From Erythrobacter sp. ANT-B3C2 (lineage in GTDB: Bacteria; Pseudomonadota; Alphaproteobacteria; Sphingomonadales; Sphingomonadaceae): a stretch of DNA of 64,000 nt. Of this stretch, positions 34,624 through 44,933 are shown in pieces. How positions within the stretch are numbered: the first letter of the stretch is position 1; the number at the start of each line of letters is the position of its first letter. Made by a program: the position numbers and the translations under genes. The notes under the pieces were generated by a model. The model was not told where the DNA came from and ran no database searches. It was given only the letters and a program-made list of their open reading frames with translations. Location: the NCBI GenBank assembly GCA_001683845.1, contig LXQI01000007.1:82454-146453 (forward strand), in the 5' to 3' direction.

Positions 34624-37600
34624 ATGCCCGATCCTTCCTCCACTCCCGACAAACGCACAATCGAGCTCGATCCCGAGCTGATCGACGCGCCGCCGCGCGC
34701 ACCTTTCGTCGAGCTTGGCATTGTCTCGTGCTTCAGCTTCCTGCGCGGTGCATCGGATGCGGTGGACCTGGTGACGGCGGCCCGGGCGCTCGGCTACGAT
34801 GCGCTCGGCATCGCCGATGGCAATTCGATGGCCGGCGTGGTGCGCCTGCATACCGAAGCGAAAACACTGAAACTGCATCCGCTTATCGGCTGCAGAATAG
34901 AAACGGTGGAAGGTCTTTCCTTCCTCGCCTATCCCACCACGCGCGCGGCCTATGGCCGCCTGTGCCGCCTCATCTCGGCCGGACGCATGGCCACGCTCAC
35001 GGGCGAATGGCAGGAGAAAGGCGCCTGCGAGATCAGCCTCGCCATGCTGGCTCAGCATGCGTCTGGGGCGGGAGAAGGGGCGGTGCAGCTGGTCCTGCTG
35101 CCTCCGAGCGATCTCGAGGCCGCGTTCACGATTGAGGTGCCGAGTAACGTCATCCCCCTTCCCGTGCGGGGAGAGGATGGGGAGGGCGGACCGCCTGCGC
35201 CCAACACCCTCCAGCGCACGCTTCCCTTCACACAGGTGTTGCCACACCTCGCCGCGCTGCTGCCCAGTCTGCGGCACCTCGCCGCGAATTACCTCTACAC
35301 CGGCGACGATATTGCCCGGATCGACCGGCTCGATGCGCTTGCCCGCGCCAGTGGGCTGGGCCTGCTCGCCACCAACGACGTGCATTACCACGCGCCGGAT
35401 CGCCGCCCGCTGCAGGACGTGATGACCGCCATCCGCCACAAGACCACCGTCGCCGCGGCCGGCCACCTGCTCCACGCCAATGCCGAGCGGCACCTGAAAT
35501 CGCCGGCCGAGATGGTCCGCCTGTTCGCCCGCTGGCCGCACGCCATCGCCGCCGCGCGCGCAGTTGCCGATGCCTGCCGCTTCTCGCTGGACGAATTGGC
35601 CTACGAATACCCGCAGGAGATCACCCCCACCGGGATCAGCCCGCAGGAACACCTGACCCGGCAGACCTGGCAGGGCGCAAATGAGCGTTATCCCAATGGG
35701 ATACCGGACACAGTTGCTGAAACACTCGAACGCGAGCTGGCACTGATCGGCAAGCTCGATCTCGCGCGGTACTTCCTCACTATCCAGGACATCGTCGATT
35801 ACGCGCGGAGTGTGAATCCGCCGATCCTGTGCCAGGGGCGCGGTTCGGCAGCCAATTCGGCGGTGTGCTATTGTCTGGGCATCACCGCGGTGGATCCGGC
35901 GAAACACCAGCTGCTGTTCGATCGCTTCATCTCCGAAGAGCGCCGCGAGCCGCCCGATATCGACGTCGATTTCGAGCACGAGCGGCGCGAGGAGGTAATC
36001 CAGCACATCTATCGCAAATATGGCCGCCACCGCGCCGGGCTGTGCGCCACCGTGGTCCACTATCGCCCGCGCATGGCGATCCGCGAGGTGGGCAAGGCAA
36101 TGGGGCTGAGCGAAGACGTCACCGCCGCGCTCGCCGGCACGGTGTGGGGCGGGTGGGGCAAGGAGATCGGTGATGCCCATGCCGAGGAGGTGGGGCTGGA
36201 CATCACCGACCCGCATCTCAAGCGTGTGCTCCAGCTCACCCGGCAGATGATCGGCATGCCGCGCCACCTCAGCCAGCATGTCGGGGGCTTCATCCTCACC
36301 GAGGGCGCGCTGAGCGAGACGGTGCCGATCGGCAATGGCGCCATGCCCGAGCGCAGCTTCATCGAATGGGACAAGGACGATATCGAAGCGCTCGGCATCC
36401 TCAAGGTCGATGTGCTCGCGCTGGGGATGCTGACCTGTGTGAAGAAGTGCCTCGATCTACTTGAAAAGCATCACGATCGTGCGCTGACCTTGGCCAGCGT
36501 GCCGCGCGAGGACCCGGAGGTCTACGCCATGCTGCGCAAGGGCGATTCACTCGGCGTGTTCCAGGTGGAGAGCCGGGCGCAGATGAACATGCTGCCCCGC
36601 CTGCGTCCGCGCGAATTCTACGATCTCGTCATCCAGGTGGCGATCGTGCGGCCCGGGCCGATCCAGGGCGATATGGTGCACCCCTATCTCAAGCGCCGGC
36701 GCGGGGCGGAACCCGTCCGTATCCCCTCGCCCGCCCCCGAGCATGGGCCCCCCGACGAGCTTTCCAGCATTCTCGCCCGAACCCTAGGCGTGCCGATCTT
36801 CCAGGAGCAGGCGATGAAAATCGCGCTCGATGCGGCGCGGTTCTCCAGCGCCGAGGCCAACCGGTTGCGCAAGGCAATGGCCACCTTTCGCAGCCGTGGG
36901 ATGGTGGACGAATTGCAGGACATGATGGTGGAACGAATGGTGAACCGTGGTTACAATCGCGAGTTCGCCCAGCGCTGCTTCAACCAGATCCGCGGCTTCG
37001 GGGAATATGGCTTTCCCGAGAGCCACGCCGCTAGCTTTGCGCATATCGTCTATGTCAGCAGCTGGCTGAAGTGCCACTTTCCGGCCGCCTTCACCTGCGC
37101 GCTGCTCAACTCACAGCCGATGGGCTTCTACGCCCCGGCGCAGATCGTGCGTGATCTGCGCGAGCATGGCGGCACGGTGCTGCCGGTGGACGTCAACCAT
37201 TCCGGGTGGGACTGTACGCTGGAAGAGATCGGCGAGCGGGAACCGGGCGGGGCGGACACCGGTCGGCTCGACTGCCACCTCGCATTGCGCCTCGGGCTGC
37301 GGCAGGTTGACGGGCTGCCCGAGCATGTCGTCGCCCGCCTGGTCGCCGCGCGCGAGGAGGGCGGCGGCCCCTATCGCGCCGTGGCCGATGTGCAGAGCCG
37401 GGCCGGGCTCGGCCCTGCGCAGATCGAACGGCTCGCCAGCGCCGATGGCTTTGGCTCGATGGGCCTTTCCCGCCGGCAGGCGCTGTGGGATGCGCGCAGC
37501 CTGATCGCCGCGCCCGACCTGCCGCTGTTCCGCGCCGCCGCCGCGCGCGACGAGGGGGCCGAGCGGGTGCAGGTGGCGCTCCCCCCCATGCCGCTCTCCG

Positions 37601-38226
37601 AGGAGGTGGTGGCCGATTACCAGACCACCCGCTTCAGCCTGAAGGCGCATCCGCTCGCCTTCCTCCGCGCCGATCTGGCGGAGCGCGGCTTCGTGCGCGC
37701 CTGCGACCTGCGCTCGCGCAAGTTCCGCAGCCAGGTGCAAGTGGCCGGCGTGGTGCTGATCCGTCAGCGGCCGGGCAGCGCCAAGGGTGTGTGCTTCATC
37801 ACGCTGGAGGACGAGACGGGGGTGATCAACCTCGTCGTCTGGCCCGACCTGAAGGAGAAGCAGCGCCGCGTGGTGATGGGCGCGCGGCTGATGGAGGTGC
37901 GCGGCCGGGTGGAATATGACGACGAGGTGATCCACGTGATCGCCGCGCATATGGTCGACGCGACCGGGCGGTTGCACGCATTATCGGAGGATCTGCTCAA
38001 GCCCACCTTCGCCCGCGCCGATCATGTCACCAGCCCGCTACCCGCCCGTTGGGGACCGAGCCGAGGCGAGGGCGGAGACGATCCGCAAGCGCCTGACAAG
38101 CCGCCAATCGATCCATGGCAGCCGCCGCCGCCCGGCAATCGGGAGTGCGGGTTCGTGCAGGGCGGCCACCCGCGCGATGCCCGGATCATCCCCCGCATCC
38201 TGCCGCATCCGCGCGATTTTCATTGA
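34624..38226 (+). CDS. dnaE2: Error-prone DNA polymerase DnaE2 (ImuC)
   Basis: A 1200-residue C-family polymerase for damage-induced mutagenesis. Order: PHP domain (ELGIVSCFSFLRGASDA at the start), polymerase core with catalytic Asp445 and Asp447 in PPDIDVDFEHERR, fingers (FQVESRAQMNMLPRL, FGEYGFPESHAASFA), HhH region, and an OB fold (GSAKGVCFITLEDETG). The C-terminal HPRDFH is the family's usual end, so the gene is complete. Residues about 176-200 look like an inserted coding repeat. It normally works with ImuA and ImuB, which are not in the window. The UdgX/radical SAM pair upstream suggests one repair unit. Confidence 0.95.
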   Translation: MPDPSSTPDKRTIELDPELIDAPPRAPFVELGIVSCFSFLRGASDAVDLVTAARALGYDALGIADGNSMAGVVRLHTEAKTLKLHPLIGCRIETVEGLSFLAYPTTRAAYGRLCRLISAGRMATLTGEWQEKGACEISLAMLAQHASGAGEGAVQLVLLPPSDLEAAFTIEVPSNVIPLPVRGEDGEGGPPAPNTLQRTLPFTQVLPHLAALLPSLRHLAANYLYTGDDIARIDRLDALARASGLGLLATNDVHYHAPDRRPLQDVMTAIRHKTTVAAAGHLLHANAERHLKSPAEMVRLFARWPHAIAAARAVADACRFSLDELAYEYPQEITPTGISPQEHLTRQTWQGANERYPNGIPDTVAETLERELALIGKLDLARYFLTIQDIVDYARSVNPPILCQGRGSAANSAVCYCLGITAVDPAKHQLLFDRFISEERREPPDIDVDFEHERREEVIQHIYRKYGRHRAGLCATVVHYRPRMAIREVGKAMGLSEDVTAALAGTVWGGWGKEIGDAHAEEVGLDITDPHLKRVLQLTRQMIGMPRHLSQHVGGFILTEGALSETVPIGNGAMPERSFIEWDKDDIEALGILKVDVLALGMLTCVKKCLDLLEKHHDRALTLASVPREDPEVYAMLRKGDSLGVFQVESRAQMNMLPRLRPREFYDLVIQVAIVRPGPIQGDMVHPYLKRRRGAEPVRIPSPAPEHGPPDELSSILARTLGVPIFQEQAMKIALDAARFSSAEANRLRKAMATFRSRGMVDELQDMMVERMVNRGYNREFAQRCFNQIRGFGEYGFPESHAASFAHIVYVSSWLKCHFPAAFTCALLNSQPMGFYAPAQIVRDLREHGGTVLPVDVNHSGWDCTLEEIGEREPGGADTGRLDCHLALRLGLRQVDGLPEHVVARLVAAREEGGGPYRAVADVQSRAGLGPAQIERLASADGFGSMGLSRRQALWDARSLIAAPDLPLFRAAAARDEGAERVQVALPPMPLSEEVVADYQTTRFSLKAHPLAFLRADLAERGFVRACDLRSRKFRSQVQVAGVVLIRQRPGSAKGVCFITLEDETGVINLVVWPDLKEKQRRVVMGARLMEVRGRVEYDDEVIHVIAAHMVDATGRLHALSEDLLKPTFARADHVTSPLPARWGPSRGEGGDDPQAPDKPPIDPWQPPPPGNRECGFVQGGHPRDARIIPRILPHPRDFH
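35150..35220 (+). repeat. In-frame REP-like palindrome inside dnaE2
   Basis: A stretch with CTTCCC-GTGC-GGGGAG (35158-35173) followed by ATGGGGAGGGCGGACCGC resembles intergenic palindromic repeats common in alphaproteobacteria. Here it is translated (VIPLPVRGEDGEGGPPAP) as an in-frame insertion in DnaE2, in a surface region of the PHP domain. Whether copies exist elsewhere in this genome cannot be seen from the window. Confidence 0.55.
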
Positions 38227-38257
38227 CCACTGTGGCGCCGCGGCCAAGGGCGGCCCG

Positions 38258-38905
38258 ATGATCGACCCGGCCAAGCTCGCCGCCTTCGCCGCCGTGACGG
38301 GGCTGGTGAGCATGGTGCCGGGGCCGCAGGTGATCTTCGTGCTGAGCCAGGCCGCCTGGCGCGGTCCGCGAGCGGGCGCGGTGGCGCTCGCCGGGCTGCA
38401 GCTGGGCAATGCGGGGTGGTTCGTGCTGGCGGGGCTGGGGCTGGGCGCGCTGGCGCTGGCCTGGCCCCATGCGTTCACCGCCCTCACCGCGGGCGGAGCG
38501 CTCTATCTCGCCTGGCTCGGCTTCAAGGCCTGGCGCCACTCCCGGACAGCGGCGGAGGAGGGTGGCGCCGAGCCGCCTCGGGCGCGCGTCGGCCATGCGC
38601 TGCGCGACAGCCTTGCCGTAGCGATGAGCAACCCCAAGTCGCTGGTCTACGTGCTCGCGCTGCTGCCGCCATTCGTCGATGCCACGCGGCCTGTCGCGCC
38701 GCAGCTGGCGATGCTGGGAGCGGTGGCGATTGCCCTCGATACGCTGGTGGGGGCGGTTTACGTGGCCGCGGGCGGCGGGCTGGCGGCGACGATGCGGCGG
38801 CCGGCGGTGCGGCTGTGGCTGGAGCGCGGCGTGGGCACCACCTTCCTGTTGCTTGCAGCACTGATCCTGGCCGATCTGGTGCGGCGGGGCGGCGCCATCG
38901 CCTGA
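38258..38905 (+). CDS. LysE/RhtB-family amino acid exporter
   Basis: A 215-residue inner-membrane protein with six predicted helices. MVPGPQVIFVLSQAAWRGPRAG near the start and MSNPKSLVYVLALLPPFVD (residues about 120-140) are the family signatures. ATG 38258 follows AAGGGCGG. It sits 31 bp after dnaE2 on the same strand but has no clear link to repair. Confidence 0.88.
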   Translation: MIDPAKLAAFAAVTGLVSMVPGPQVIFVLSQAAWRGPRAGAVALAGLQLGNAGWFVLAGLGLGALALAWPHAFTALTAGGALYLAWLGFKAWRHSRTAAEEGGAEPPRARVGHALRDSLAVAMSNPKSLVYVLALLPPFVDATRPVAPQLAMLGAVAIALDTLVGAVYVAAGGGLAATMRRPAVRLWLERGVGTTFLLLAALILADLVRRGGAIA

Positions 38906-38960
38906 GCCTCATTCTGCCGGCCGGCCGGAACCCATGCGCCATCCGGGGCTTGGCGCCAGT

Positions 38961-39713
38961 ATGAGGATATCCCGCCGCATCGGCCAATTCGGGCTCGATC
39001 GGGCGGTTTTGGGGCTGCTGGTGCTGGCTGCGCTGCTGCTGGCCGGCCGGGCATGGCTGGCGGACAATCCGCAGCACGACCCCTGGGCGCCGCTCAGCCT
39101 CGATCATCCGCCAGGCTGGGCCACCCAGCGCAAGCTTGCCGCCCTGCGCGACGATCCGGCCGAATGCCGCGCGGTGCTCAAACGCAGCGATGTGGCTTTC
39201 CAAGCGCTCGATCCGGCGGGCGAGGGTGAATGCCGGCGCGAAGACCGCACCCTGCTCAGCGCCGCGCCGTTGAGCCCCACCCCTCCGGTCAGCACCTGCG
39301 CCGTGGCGGCGGGGGTGGAGCTGTGGCTGAGGCAGGGTGTGCAACCCGCGGCCGAGGCACTGCTGGGCTCGGAAGTGGCGCGGGTGGAGCATTACGGCAC
39401 CTTCAGCTGCCGGCGCATCTCCGGTGGCGACACCGGCCGCTGGAGCGAGCACGCCACCGGCAATGCGATCGATATCGCCGCTTTCGTGCTGGAAGACGGG
39501 CGGCGGATCAGTGTGTTGGGAGACTGGGCCGAAGAGGGCGAAGAGCAAGGGGGCGGGGAGGATCAGGCTGACGAGGCCGTCTTCCTGCGCCGCGTGCGGG
39601 ACGAGGCCTGCGGCGTGTTCGGCACCGTTCTTTCCCCCGATTACAACGCCGCCCATGCAGACCACTTCCATTTCGATCAGGAAGCGCGAGGGTTGGGCGG
39701 GGTCTGCCGATAG
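38961..39713 (+). CDS. Extensin-like C-terminal domain protein
   Basis: A 250-residue protein with an N-terminal hydrophobic anchor (about 14-33, LGLLVLAALLLAGRAW). The extensin_2-like domain contains CAVAAGVELWLRQGVQPAA, YGTFSCRR, HATGNAIDIAAFVL and a C-terminal HADHFHFD. The HxxxxxxD and HxHxD pattern resembles zinc peptidases of the M15/MEPM type, so a peptidoglycan role is possible. Common in alphaproteobacteria; function unproven. Confidence 0.8.
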   Translation: MRISRRIGQFGLDRAVLGLLVLAALLLAGRAWLADNPQHDPWAPLSLDHPPGWATQRKLAALRDDPAECRAVLKRSDVAFQALDPAGEGECRREDRTLLSAAPLSPTPPVSTCAVAAGVELWLRQGVQPAAEALLGSEVARVEHYGTFSCRRISGGDTGRWSEHATGNAIDIAAFVLEDGRRISVLGDWAEEGEEQGGGEDQADEAVFLRRVRDEACGVFGTVLSPDYNAAHADHFHFDQEARGLGGVCR

Positions 39714-40049
39714 CAGCGGGTCCTCGCTTGCTACGGAGGTGGGGGGTGTTATCCAGCAGCGGCCGCTCGCCCATGCGACCTCTGCTCACGACGACACCGA
39801 GGGCCGGGCGGCCCTTCTGTTCGCGCAGCGCATCGTGGCAGGTATGCACCACTAGGATGGCGCGCTCATGGGAGGCGATGGTAAACGCGCCAGCCGCTGA
39901 TGCTCGGCACTCGAACGGCCCGGACCAGCTTGGCGCTTGCCGCCGCCGCCCGTCCGACACGGCGCATGCGTGACTACGAGCGTGATCCTCTCATCACCGT
40001 CTTGCCTCTCCGCCCAGCGGCCTTTGGCAAGACGCGGCGCATCAGGAGG
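39714..40049. other. Spacer before phoB end, no gene seen
   Basis: 336 bp between the converging extensin-like and phoB genes. Short ORFs on both strands lack motifs and codon bias. No clear hairpin-plus-T-run terminator was found. Confidence 0.6.
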
Positions 40050-40739
40050 CTACACCGGCTCCAGCGCGTAGCCGGCGGAACGCACGGTGCGGATCGGGTC
40101 GCGCATGTTATCAAGCGCGATCGCCTTTCTCAAGCGGCGGATGTGCACGTCGACCGTGCGCTCCTCGATCTCGCTGCCCGTGCCCCAGACCGCGTCAAGC
40201 AGCTGGCTGCGGCTGAACACGCGGCGCGGGTGCTCCATGAAGAATTTGAGCAGCCGGTATTCGGTGGGGCCAATCTGTAGCTGGCGGCCGCGCCGCTCCA
40301 CCCGGTGAGCAACGGGGTCGAGCTTCATGTCGCCGGCCTCGATCGTCTCGCCGGCCAGTGCCGGGCGCACGCGGCGCAGGACCGCCGAGACGCGGGCGAG
40401 CAGTTCGCGCGGGGAGAACGGCTTGGTGACGTAATCGTCAGCCCCGGTTTCGAGGCCCCTGATGCGATCGTCTTCCGCCTCGCGCGCGGTGAGCATGATG
40501 ATGGGTACGTGCGCGGTGGCCTTGTCGCGCCGCAATCGGCGGCAGACCTCGATGCCGCTGGTGCCTTCGATCATCCAGTCAAGGATCACCAGATCCGGCG
40601 CATCCTCGCTGGCGAACACCAGCGCCTCGTCGCCATCGGCGGTGACGCGCACCTGGTAACCTTCGCTTTCGAAGCGATATTCGAGCAGTTCGGCAAGGGC
40701 CAGGTCGTCTTCGACCAGAAGCAGCTTGGGCGCGGACAT
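40050..40739 (-). CDS. phoB: Phosphate response regulator PhoB
   Basis: PhoB turns on the Pho regulon when phosphate is low. The 229-residue protein has an N-terminal receiver domain with acidic pocket Glu10/Asp11/Asp12 and phosphoacceptor Asp54 (VILDWMIEG), Lys in TKPFSP, and a C-terminal winged helix ending RTVRSAGYAL. It is the last gene of the phoR-pstSCAB-phoU-phoB run, 99 bp after phoU. Confidence 0.97.
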   Translation of the reverse strand: MSAPKLLLVEDDLALAELLEYRFESEGYQVRVTADGDEALVFASEDAPDLVILDWMIEGTSGIEVCRRLRRDKATAHVPIIMLTAREAEDDRIRGLETGADDYVTKPFSPRELLARVSAVLRRVRPALAGETIEAGDMKLDPVAHRVERRGRQLQIGPTEYRLLKFFMEHPRRVFSRSQLLDAVWGTGSEIEERTVDVHIRRLRKAIALDNMRDPIRTVRSAGYALEPV

Positions 40740-40838
40740 GTGTTCCCCCTTGGCGCACCGCCGAACCGGGGCGAGCGCTGACGGTGGGCTTATGACAGAA
40801 CTGCGTCAGGAATGTTGCAGCCGCCGGGCCGCGCGGGT

Positions 40839-41510
40839 TTAGCGCTCGATATCGGTCGGATAGTGGCCCACAGCGGCGAAGTGGACCATTTCGGCCACGT
40901 TGGTGGCGTGATCGCCGATCCGCTCGAGATTGCGCGCGACGAACAGCAACTGTGCGGCGCTGCTGATGGTGGCCGGGTTTTCCATCATGTGGGTGACGAG
41001 GTTGCGGAAGACGCTGTCGTAGAACGCATCCACCTTGGCGTCGCGCTCGATCACCTCGCGGGCCGAGAGCGGATCGCGCGCGGCATAGGCGGTGAGCACG
41101 TCGTGCACCATCTCGGCCGCCAGCTCGCCCATCGAGGCGAGCAGGGTCAGCGGCTCGAACCGGCCGCGTCCCTCGATTCGCCCGACGCGCTTGGCAATGT
41201 TCTTGGAATAATCGCCGATCCGTTCGACCATTCCGGCGATCTTCAGCGCGGCGATGATCTCGCGCAGATCGTCAGCCAGAGGCGCGCGCAGGGCGAGCAG
41301 GCGCACGACCATCGCATCGATCTCGCCTTCGAGCCGGTCAAGCTTCTTGTCGCGATCGACGACCTGCTGGGCGAGTTCCTCGTTGCCGGTGACCAGTGCC
41401 TCCAGCGCTTCCTGGATGGCCAGCTCGGCCAGGCCGCCCATCTCGGCGATCAGACCACGCAGCCGCGTGATGTCCTCGTCGAACGCCTTTACCGTGTGTT
41501 CCACCATCAA
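40839..41510 (-). CDS. phoU: Phosphate signalling regulator PhoU
   Basis: PhoU links the Pst transporter to PhoR and switches the system off when phosphate is plentiful. The 223-residue all-helical protein has the two PhoU repeats with metal-binding acid motifs ([15 protein letters not shown] and [14 protein letters not shown]). It overlaps pstB by 4 bp. Confidence 0.97.
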   Translation of the reverse strand: MMVEHTVKAFDEDITRLRGLIAEMGGLAELAIQEALEALVTGNEELAQQVVDRDKKLDRLEGEIDAMVVRLLALRAPLADDLREIIAALKIAGMVERIGDYSKNIAKRVGRIEGRGRFEPLTLLASMGELAAEMVHDVLTAYAARDPLSAREVIERDAKVDAFYDSVFRNLVTHMMENPATISSAAQLLFVARNLERIGDHATNVAEMVHFAAVGHYPTDIER

Positions 41511-42298
41511 CCGTACCGCCCTGTGATGTAGTCCTGCGTCCGGCTCTCGCGCGGGGTGGTGAAGATCTGCGATGTTTCGCCGAACTCGATCAAACTGCCG
41601 AGGTGGAAGAAGGCGGTGCGCTGCGAAACGCGGGCCGCCTGCTGCATCGAGTGGGTGACGATTACGATGGCGTAGCGGCCGCGCAACTCGTCGATCAGCT
41701 CCTCGATCTTGGCGGTGGCGATCGGATCGAGCGCGCTACACGGCTCGTCCATCAGGATCACCTCGGGTTCCACCGCGATGGCGCGTGCGATGCACAGCCG
41801 CTGCTGCTGCCCGCCCGAAAGCGCGGTGCCCGATTCAGCCAAGCGGTCCTTTACCTCTTCCCACAAGCCGGCGCGGCGCAGCGAGCGTTCCACGATGGCG
41901 TCCAGATCGGCCTTGCCTTCCGCAAAGCCGTGAATCCGCGGCCCGTAGGCGACATTCTCGTAAATCGATTTGGGGAACGGGTTGGGCTTCTGGAACACCA
42001 TACCCACGCGGGCGCGCAGCTGCACCACGTCCATTCCCGATTTGTAGATATCCTCGCCATCAAGCTCGATGGTCCCCTCCACGCGGGCCGAGGCGATGGT
42101 GTCGTTCATGCGGTTGAAGGCGCGCAGGAAGGTCGACTTGCCGCAGCCCGAGGGGCCGATAAAGGCGGTGACATACTCGCTGGGAATATCGATCGAGACC
42201 GCGTCGATCGCTTTCTTGTCACCGTAGAACACGGAAACGTCGCGCGCGCGCATCTTGGGCTCGGCATTGGAGCGTTGGGAGAGGGGTTCGGTCACCAT
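41507..42298 (-). CDS. pstB: Phosphate ABC transporter ATPase PstB
   Basis: 263-residue ATPase with Walker [11 protein letters not shown]-loop [13 protein letters not shown], signature [14 protein letters not shown], Walker [13 protein letters not shown] and the H-loop VTHSMQQA. Overlaps pstA by 7 bp and phoU by 4 bp. Confidence 0.97.
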   Translation of the reverse strand: MVTEPLSQRSNAEPKMRARDVSVFYGDKKAIDAVSIDIPSEYVTAFIGPSGCGKSTFLRAFNRMNDTIASARVEGTIELDGEDIYKSGMDVVQLRARVGMVFQKPNPFPKSIYENVAYGPRIHGFAEGKADLDAIVERSLRRAGLWEEVKDRLAESGTALSGGQQQRLCIARAIAVEPEVILMDEPCSALDPIATAKIEELIDELRGRYAIVIVTHSMQQAARVSQRTAFFHLGSLIEFGETSQIFTTPRESRTQDYITGRYG

Positions 42299-43542
42299 GT
42301 TTTCTCGAAGCGGTTGCGCAGGTAGATGGCAAGCCCGTTCATCAGCAGCAGGAATGCCAGCAGCACGATGATCGCGGCGCTGGTCCGCTCGACGAAGCCG
42401 CGGTTGATCTCGTCGGACCAGAGGAAAATCTGCACCGGCAGCACCGTGGCCGGGTCGGTAAAGCCGCCGGGCGGGGTGGCGACGAAGGCGCGCATGCCGA
42501 TCATCAGCAGCGGTGCGGTCTCACCCAGCGCGCGGGCCATGCCGATGATCGTGCCGGTGAGGATGCCGGGCAGGGCCAGCGGGAGAACATGGTGGAACAC
42601 CACCTGCACGGGGCTGGCGCCGACCGCCAGGGCCCCATCGCGGATCGAGGGCGGCACCGCCTTCACAGCGTTGCGGCCGGTGATCACGATCACGGGCATG
42701 GTCATCAACGCCAAGGTCATCCCGCCGATCAGGGGCGCGGACCGCAGATTGGGAAACAGCCCCAGGAACACCGCCAGGCCGAGCAGGCCGAAGATGATCG
42801 ACGGCACCGCGGCAAGGTTGTTGATCGAGACCTCGATGAGATCGGTCCAGCGGTTGCGCGGCGCATATTCCTCCAGGTACAGCGCGGCCAGCACGCCGAT
42901 CGGGAAGGCCAGTGCCAGCGTCACCAGCATGGTGAGCATCGAGCCCTTCAGCGCTCCCCAGATACCGGCCAATTGTGAATTGGTGGCGTCGGAGCGGGTG
43001 AGGAAGCCGGGATCGAAGCTGTTGCCGAGCACGCCCTGTGCGGCGAGCTGCCGGGCGAGCGGCTGCAACGCGGTCTGGCCGTCGCCCGAATAGGCCGCCG
43101 ACAGGCTTTCGCTCGTAGGGAGAGCCATCTCGACGCGCTGCTGCAGGATGGTGGGATCGCTGATGATGCGCTCGGCCACCATCCGCCAGGCATCGGCGCT
43201 GACCTCGTTCGCTGCCTCCTCGCCGATCGCCTGCGCGGCCGCGAAGCTGACCACCTCCGGCAGCCCTTGGCCTTCGAGTGAGCGGATCGCCACGCCCTGG
43301 CCCTCGATGCCGGCGGGCAACACGAGGCCAACCTGGGTGAAATCGATCGGCACGGTGAGGGTGGCGCGCTGGAAGCCGCCGATGCCGTTGTAGGTCATCG
43401 TAACGAGCAGGAACAGCAGCACCGCGACGGAGAACAGGATCGCCGCGAGGCCGGCGAAGCGGAACCGCTTTTCCGCCGCATAGCGCTGCTTCAGCCGCTT
43501 CTCGAAGCTGGCGGTGCGGGTCAGGTTGAGGGTCTCACTCAT
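42292..43542 (-). CDS. pstA: Phosphate ABC transporter permease PstA
   Basis: A 416-residue permease with a long N-terminal part. Its first helix is near residues 30-48 and a large periplasmic domain (about 60-190) resembles DUF3333, found in alphaproteobacterial PstA. The C-terminal permease core has the EAA-like [26 protein letters not shown] loop that contacts PstB. Overlaps pstC by 8 bp and pstB by 7 bp. Confidence 0.95.
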   Translation of the reverse strand: MSETLNLTRTASFEKRLKQRYAAEKRFRFAGLAAILFSVAVLLFLLVTMTYNGIGGFQRATLTVPIDFTQVGLVLPAGIEGQGVAIRSLEGQGLPEVVSFAAAQAIGEEAANEVSADAWRMVAERIISDPTILQQRVEMALPTSESLSAAYSGDGQTALQPLARQLAAQGVLGNSFDPGFLTRSDATNSQLAGIWGALKGSMLTMLVTLALAFPIGVLAALYLEEYAPRNRWTDLIEVSINNLAAVPSIIFGLLGLAVFLGLFPNLRSAPLIGGMTLALMTMPVIVITGRNAVKAVPPSIRDGALAVGASPVQVVFHHVLPLALPGILTGTIIGMARALGETAPLLMIGMRAFVATPPGGFTDPATVLPVQIFLWSDEINRGFVERTSAAIIVLLAFLLLMNGLAIYLRNRFEKTW

Positions 43543-44920
43543 AGGCTTCGCGGAACCGCTTGACGACGCGCAGGGCGATGAAATTGAGCGCCAGCGTCAC
43601 CAGGAACAGCACGAAGCCGAGCGCGAACGCCGACAGGGTGGCGGGATGGTCGAAGCTGCCTTCGCCGGTGAGCATGGCGACGATCTGGAAGGTGACGGTG
43701 GTCATCGCCTCCAGCGGATTGGCCGAAAGGTTGGCGGCGGCGCCAGCGGCCATCACGACGATCATCGTCTCGCCGATGGCGCGGCTGACCGCCAGCATCA
43801 CGCCGGCCACGATGCCGGGCAATGCGGCCGGCACCAGCACGCGCCGGATCGTCTCGTTGGTGGTGGCGCCCATGGCCAGGCTGCCGTCGCGCATCGCTTG
43901 GGGCACGGCGGCGATGGAATCGTCAGCCATCGAAGAGACGAACGGTATGATCATGATCCCCATCACCAGCCCGGCGGCCAGCGCGCTCTCGGAGGAAGCG
44001 TTCTCGATCCCGAAGGCGATGGCAATGTCGCGGATCGCCGGGGCAACGGTGAGCGCGGCGAAATAGCCGTAGACCACGGTCGGTACGCCGGCGAGAATCT
44101 CCAGCGCAGGCTTGAGCCATTGGCGCAGCCGCGGATTGGCATATTGGGTCAGATAGATCGCGCTCATCAGCCCCAGCGGGATGGCCACGATCATGGCGAT
44201 GATCGCGCCGATGTAGATCGTGCCCCAGAACAGCGGCAGCGCGCCGTAGCGGGAACCATCGGGGCTGTCGGCCGGGCCCATCGGATCGGGGCCCCAATTG
44301 GTACCGAACAGGAAATCGAACGGCGAGACCATGCCGAAGAACCGCACCGTCTCGAAGATCAGGCTCGCGAAGATGCCCAGCGTGGTAAGGATCGCCATCA
44401 GCGAGGCTATCAGCAGGACCACCATCACCGCCCGCTCGACCTTGGTGCGTGCTCGAAAATCGGGCTTCAGCCGAAGAAACGCCCAGGCCCCGCCGGCAAA
44501 GGCGATCAGCAGGGTCGCGACAAGGCCGATGGCGCTGTAGCGGCCGATCGCCTCACGGTAGGGTTCGACGAGTTCCTGCGCGACCGGGTTGAACACCGCC
44601 GGCGCGGCGCCGGTGGCGACCGCCCGCGCTTCGGAGAGGATCGTTGTGCGCTCCATGCCGAAAGCCGGCAGTTCGGCGGCGGCCGGGCTTGCCAGCACGG
44701 ACTGGGCGATCAGTTGCGGGGCCATCAAGCTCCACGCAAAGGCGAACAGCAGCACGGGCAACACCACCCAAAGCGCCGCATACCAGCCATGATACACCGG
44801 CAGGGCGGCAAGCCGGCGGGCCGGCTCGGCGCGCTTGTAGCCCCAGGCCCGTGCGCGCGCCACCAGCCAGGCGGCAAGGCCCAAGCCAAGCGCCAGCAAG
44901 ACGAGGAAGGCGGGCGACAC
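43535..44920 (-). CDS. pstC: Phosphate ABC transporter permease PstC
   Basis: A 461-residue permease, longer than the ~310 residues of E. coli PstC because of an extra N-terminal section with helices and a periplasmic stretch (about residues 1-170). The core has FGTNWGPDPMGPADSPDGSRYGALP and the ATPase-facing loop DGSLAMGATTNETIRRVLVPAALPGI. It begins 13 bp after pstS. Confidence 0.95.
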   Translation of the reverse strand: MSPAFLVLLALGLGLAAWLVARARAWGYKRAEPARRLAALPVYHGWYAALWVVLPVLLFAFAWSLMAPQLIAQSVLASPAAAELPAFGMERTTILSEARAVATGAAPAVFNPVAQELVEPYREAIGRYSAIGLVATLLIAFAGGAWAFLRLKPDFRARTKVERAVMVVLLIASLMAILTTLGIFASLIFETVRFFGMVSPFDFLFGTNWGPDPMGPADSPDGSRYGALPLFWGTIYIGAIIAMIVAIPLGLMSAIYLTQYANPRLRQWLKPALEILAGVPTVVYGYFAALTVAPAIRDIAIAFGIENASSESALAAGLVMGIMIIPFVSSMADDSIAAVPQAMRDGSLAMGATTNETIRRVLVPAALPGIVAGVMLAVSRAIGETMIVVMAAGAAANLSANPLEAMTTVTFQIVAMLTGEGSFDHPATLSAFALGFVLFLVTLALNFIALRVVKRFREAYE

Positions 44921-44933
44921 CGGGCGGAAGGCT

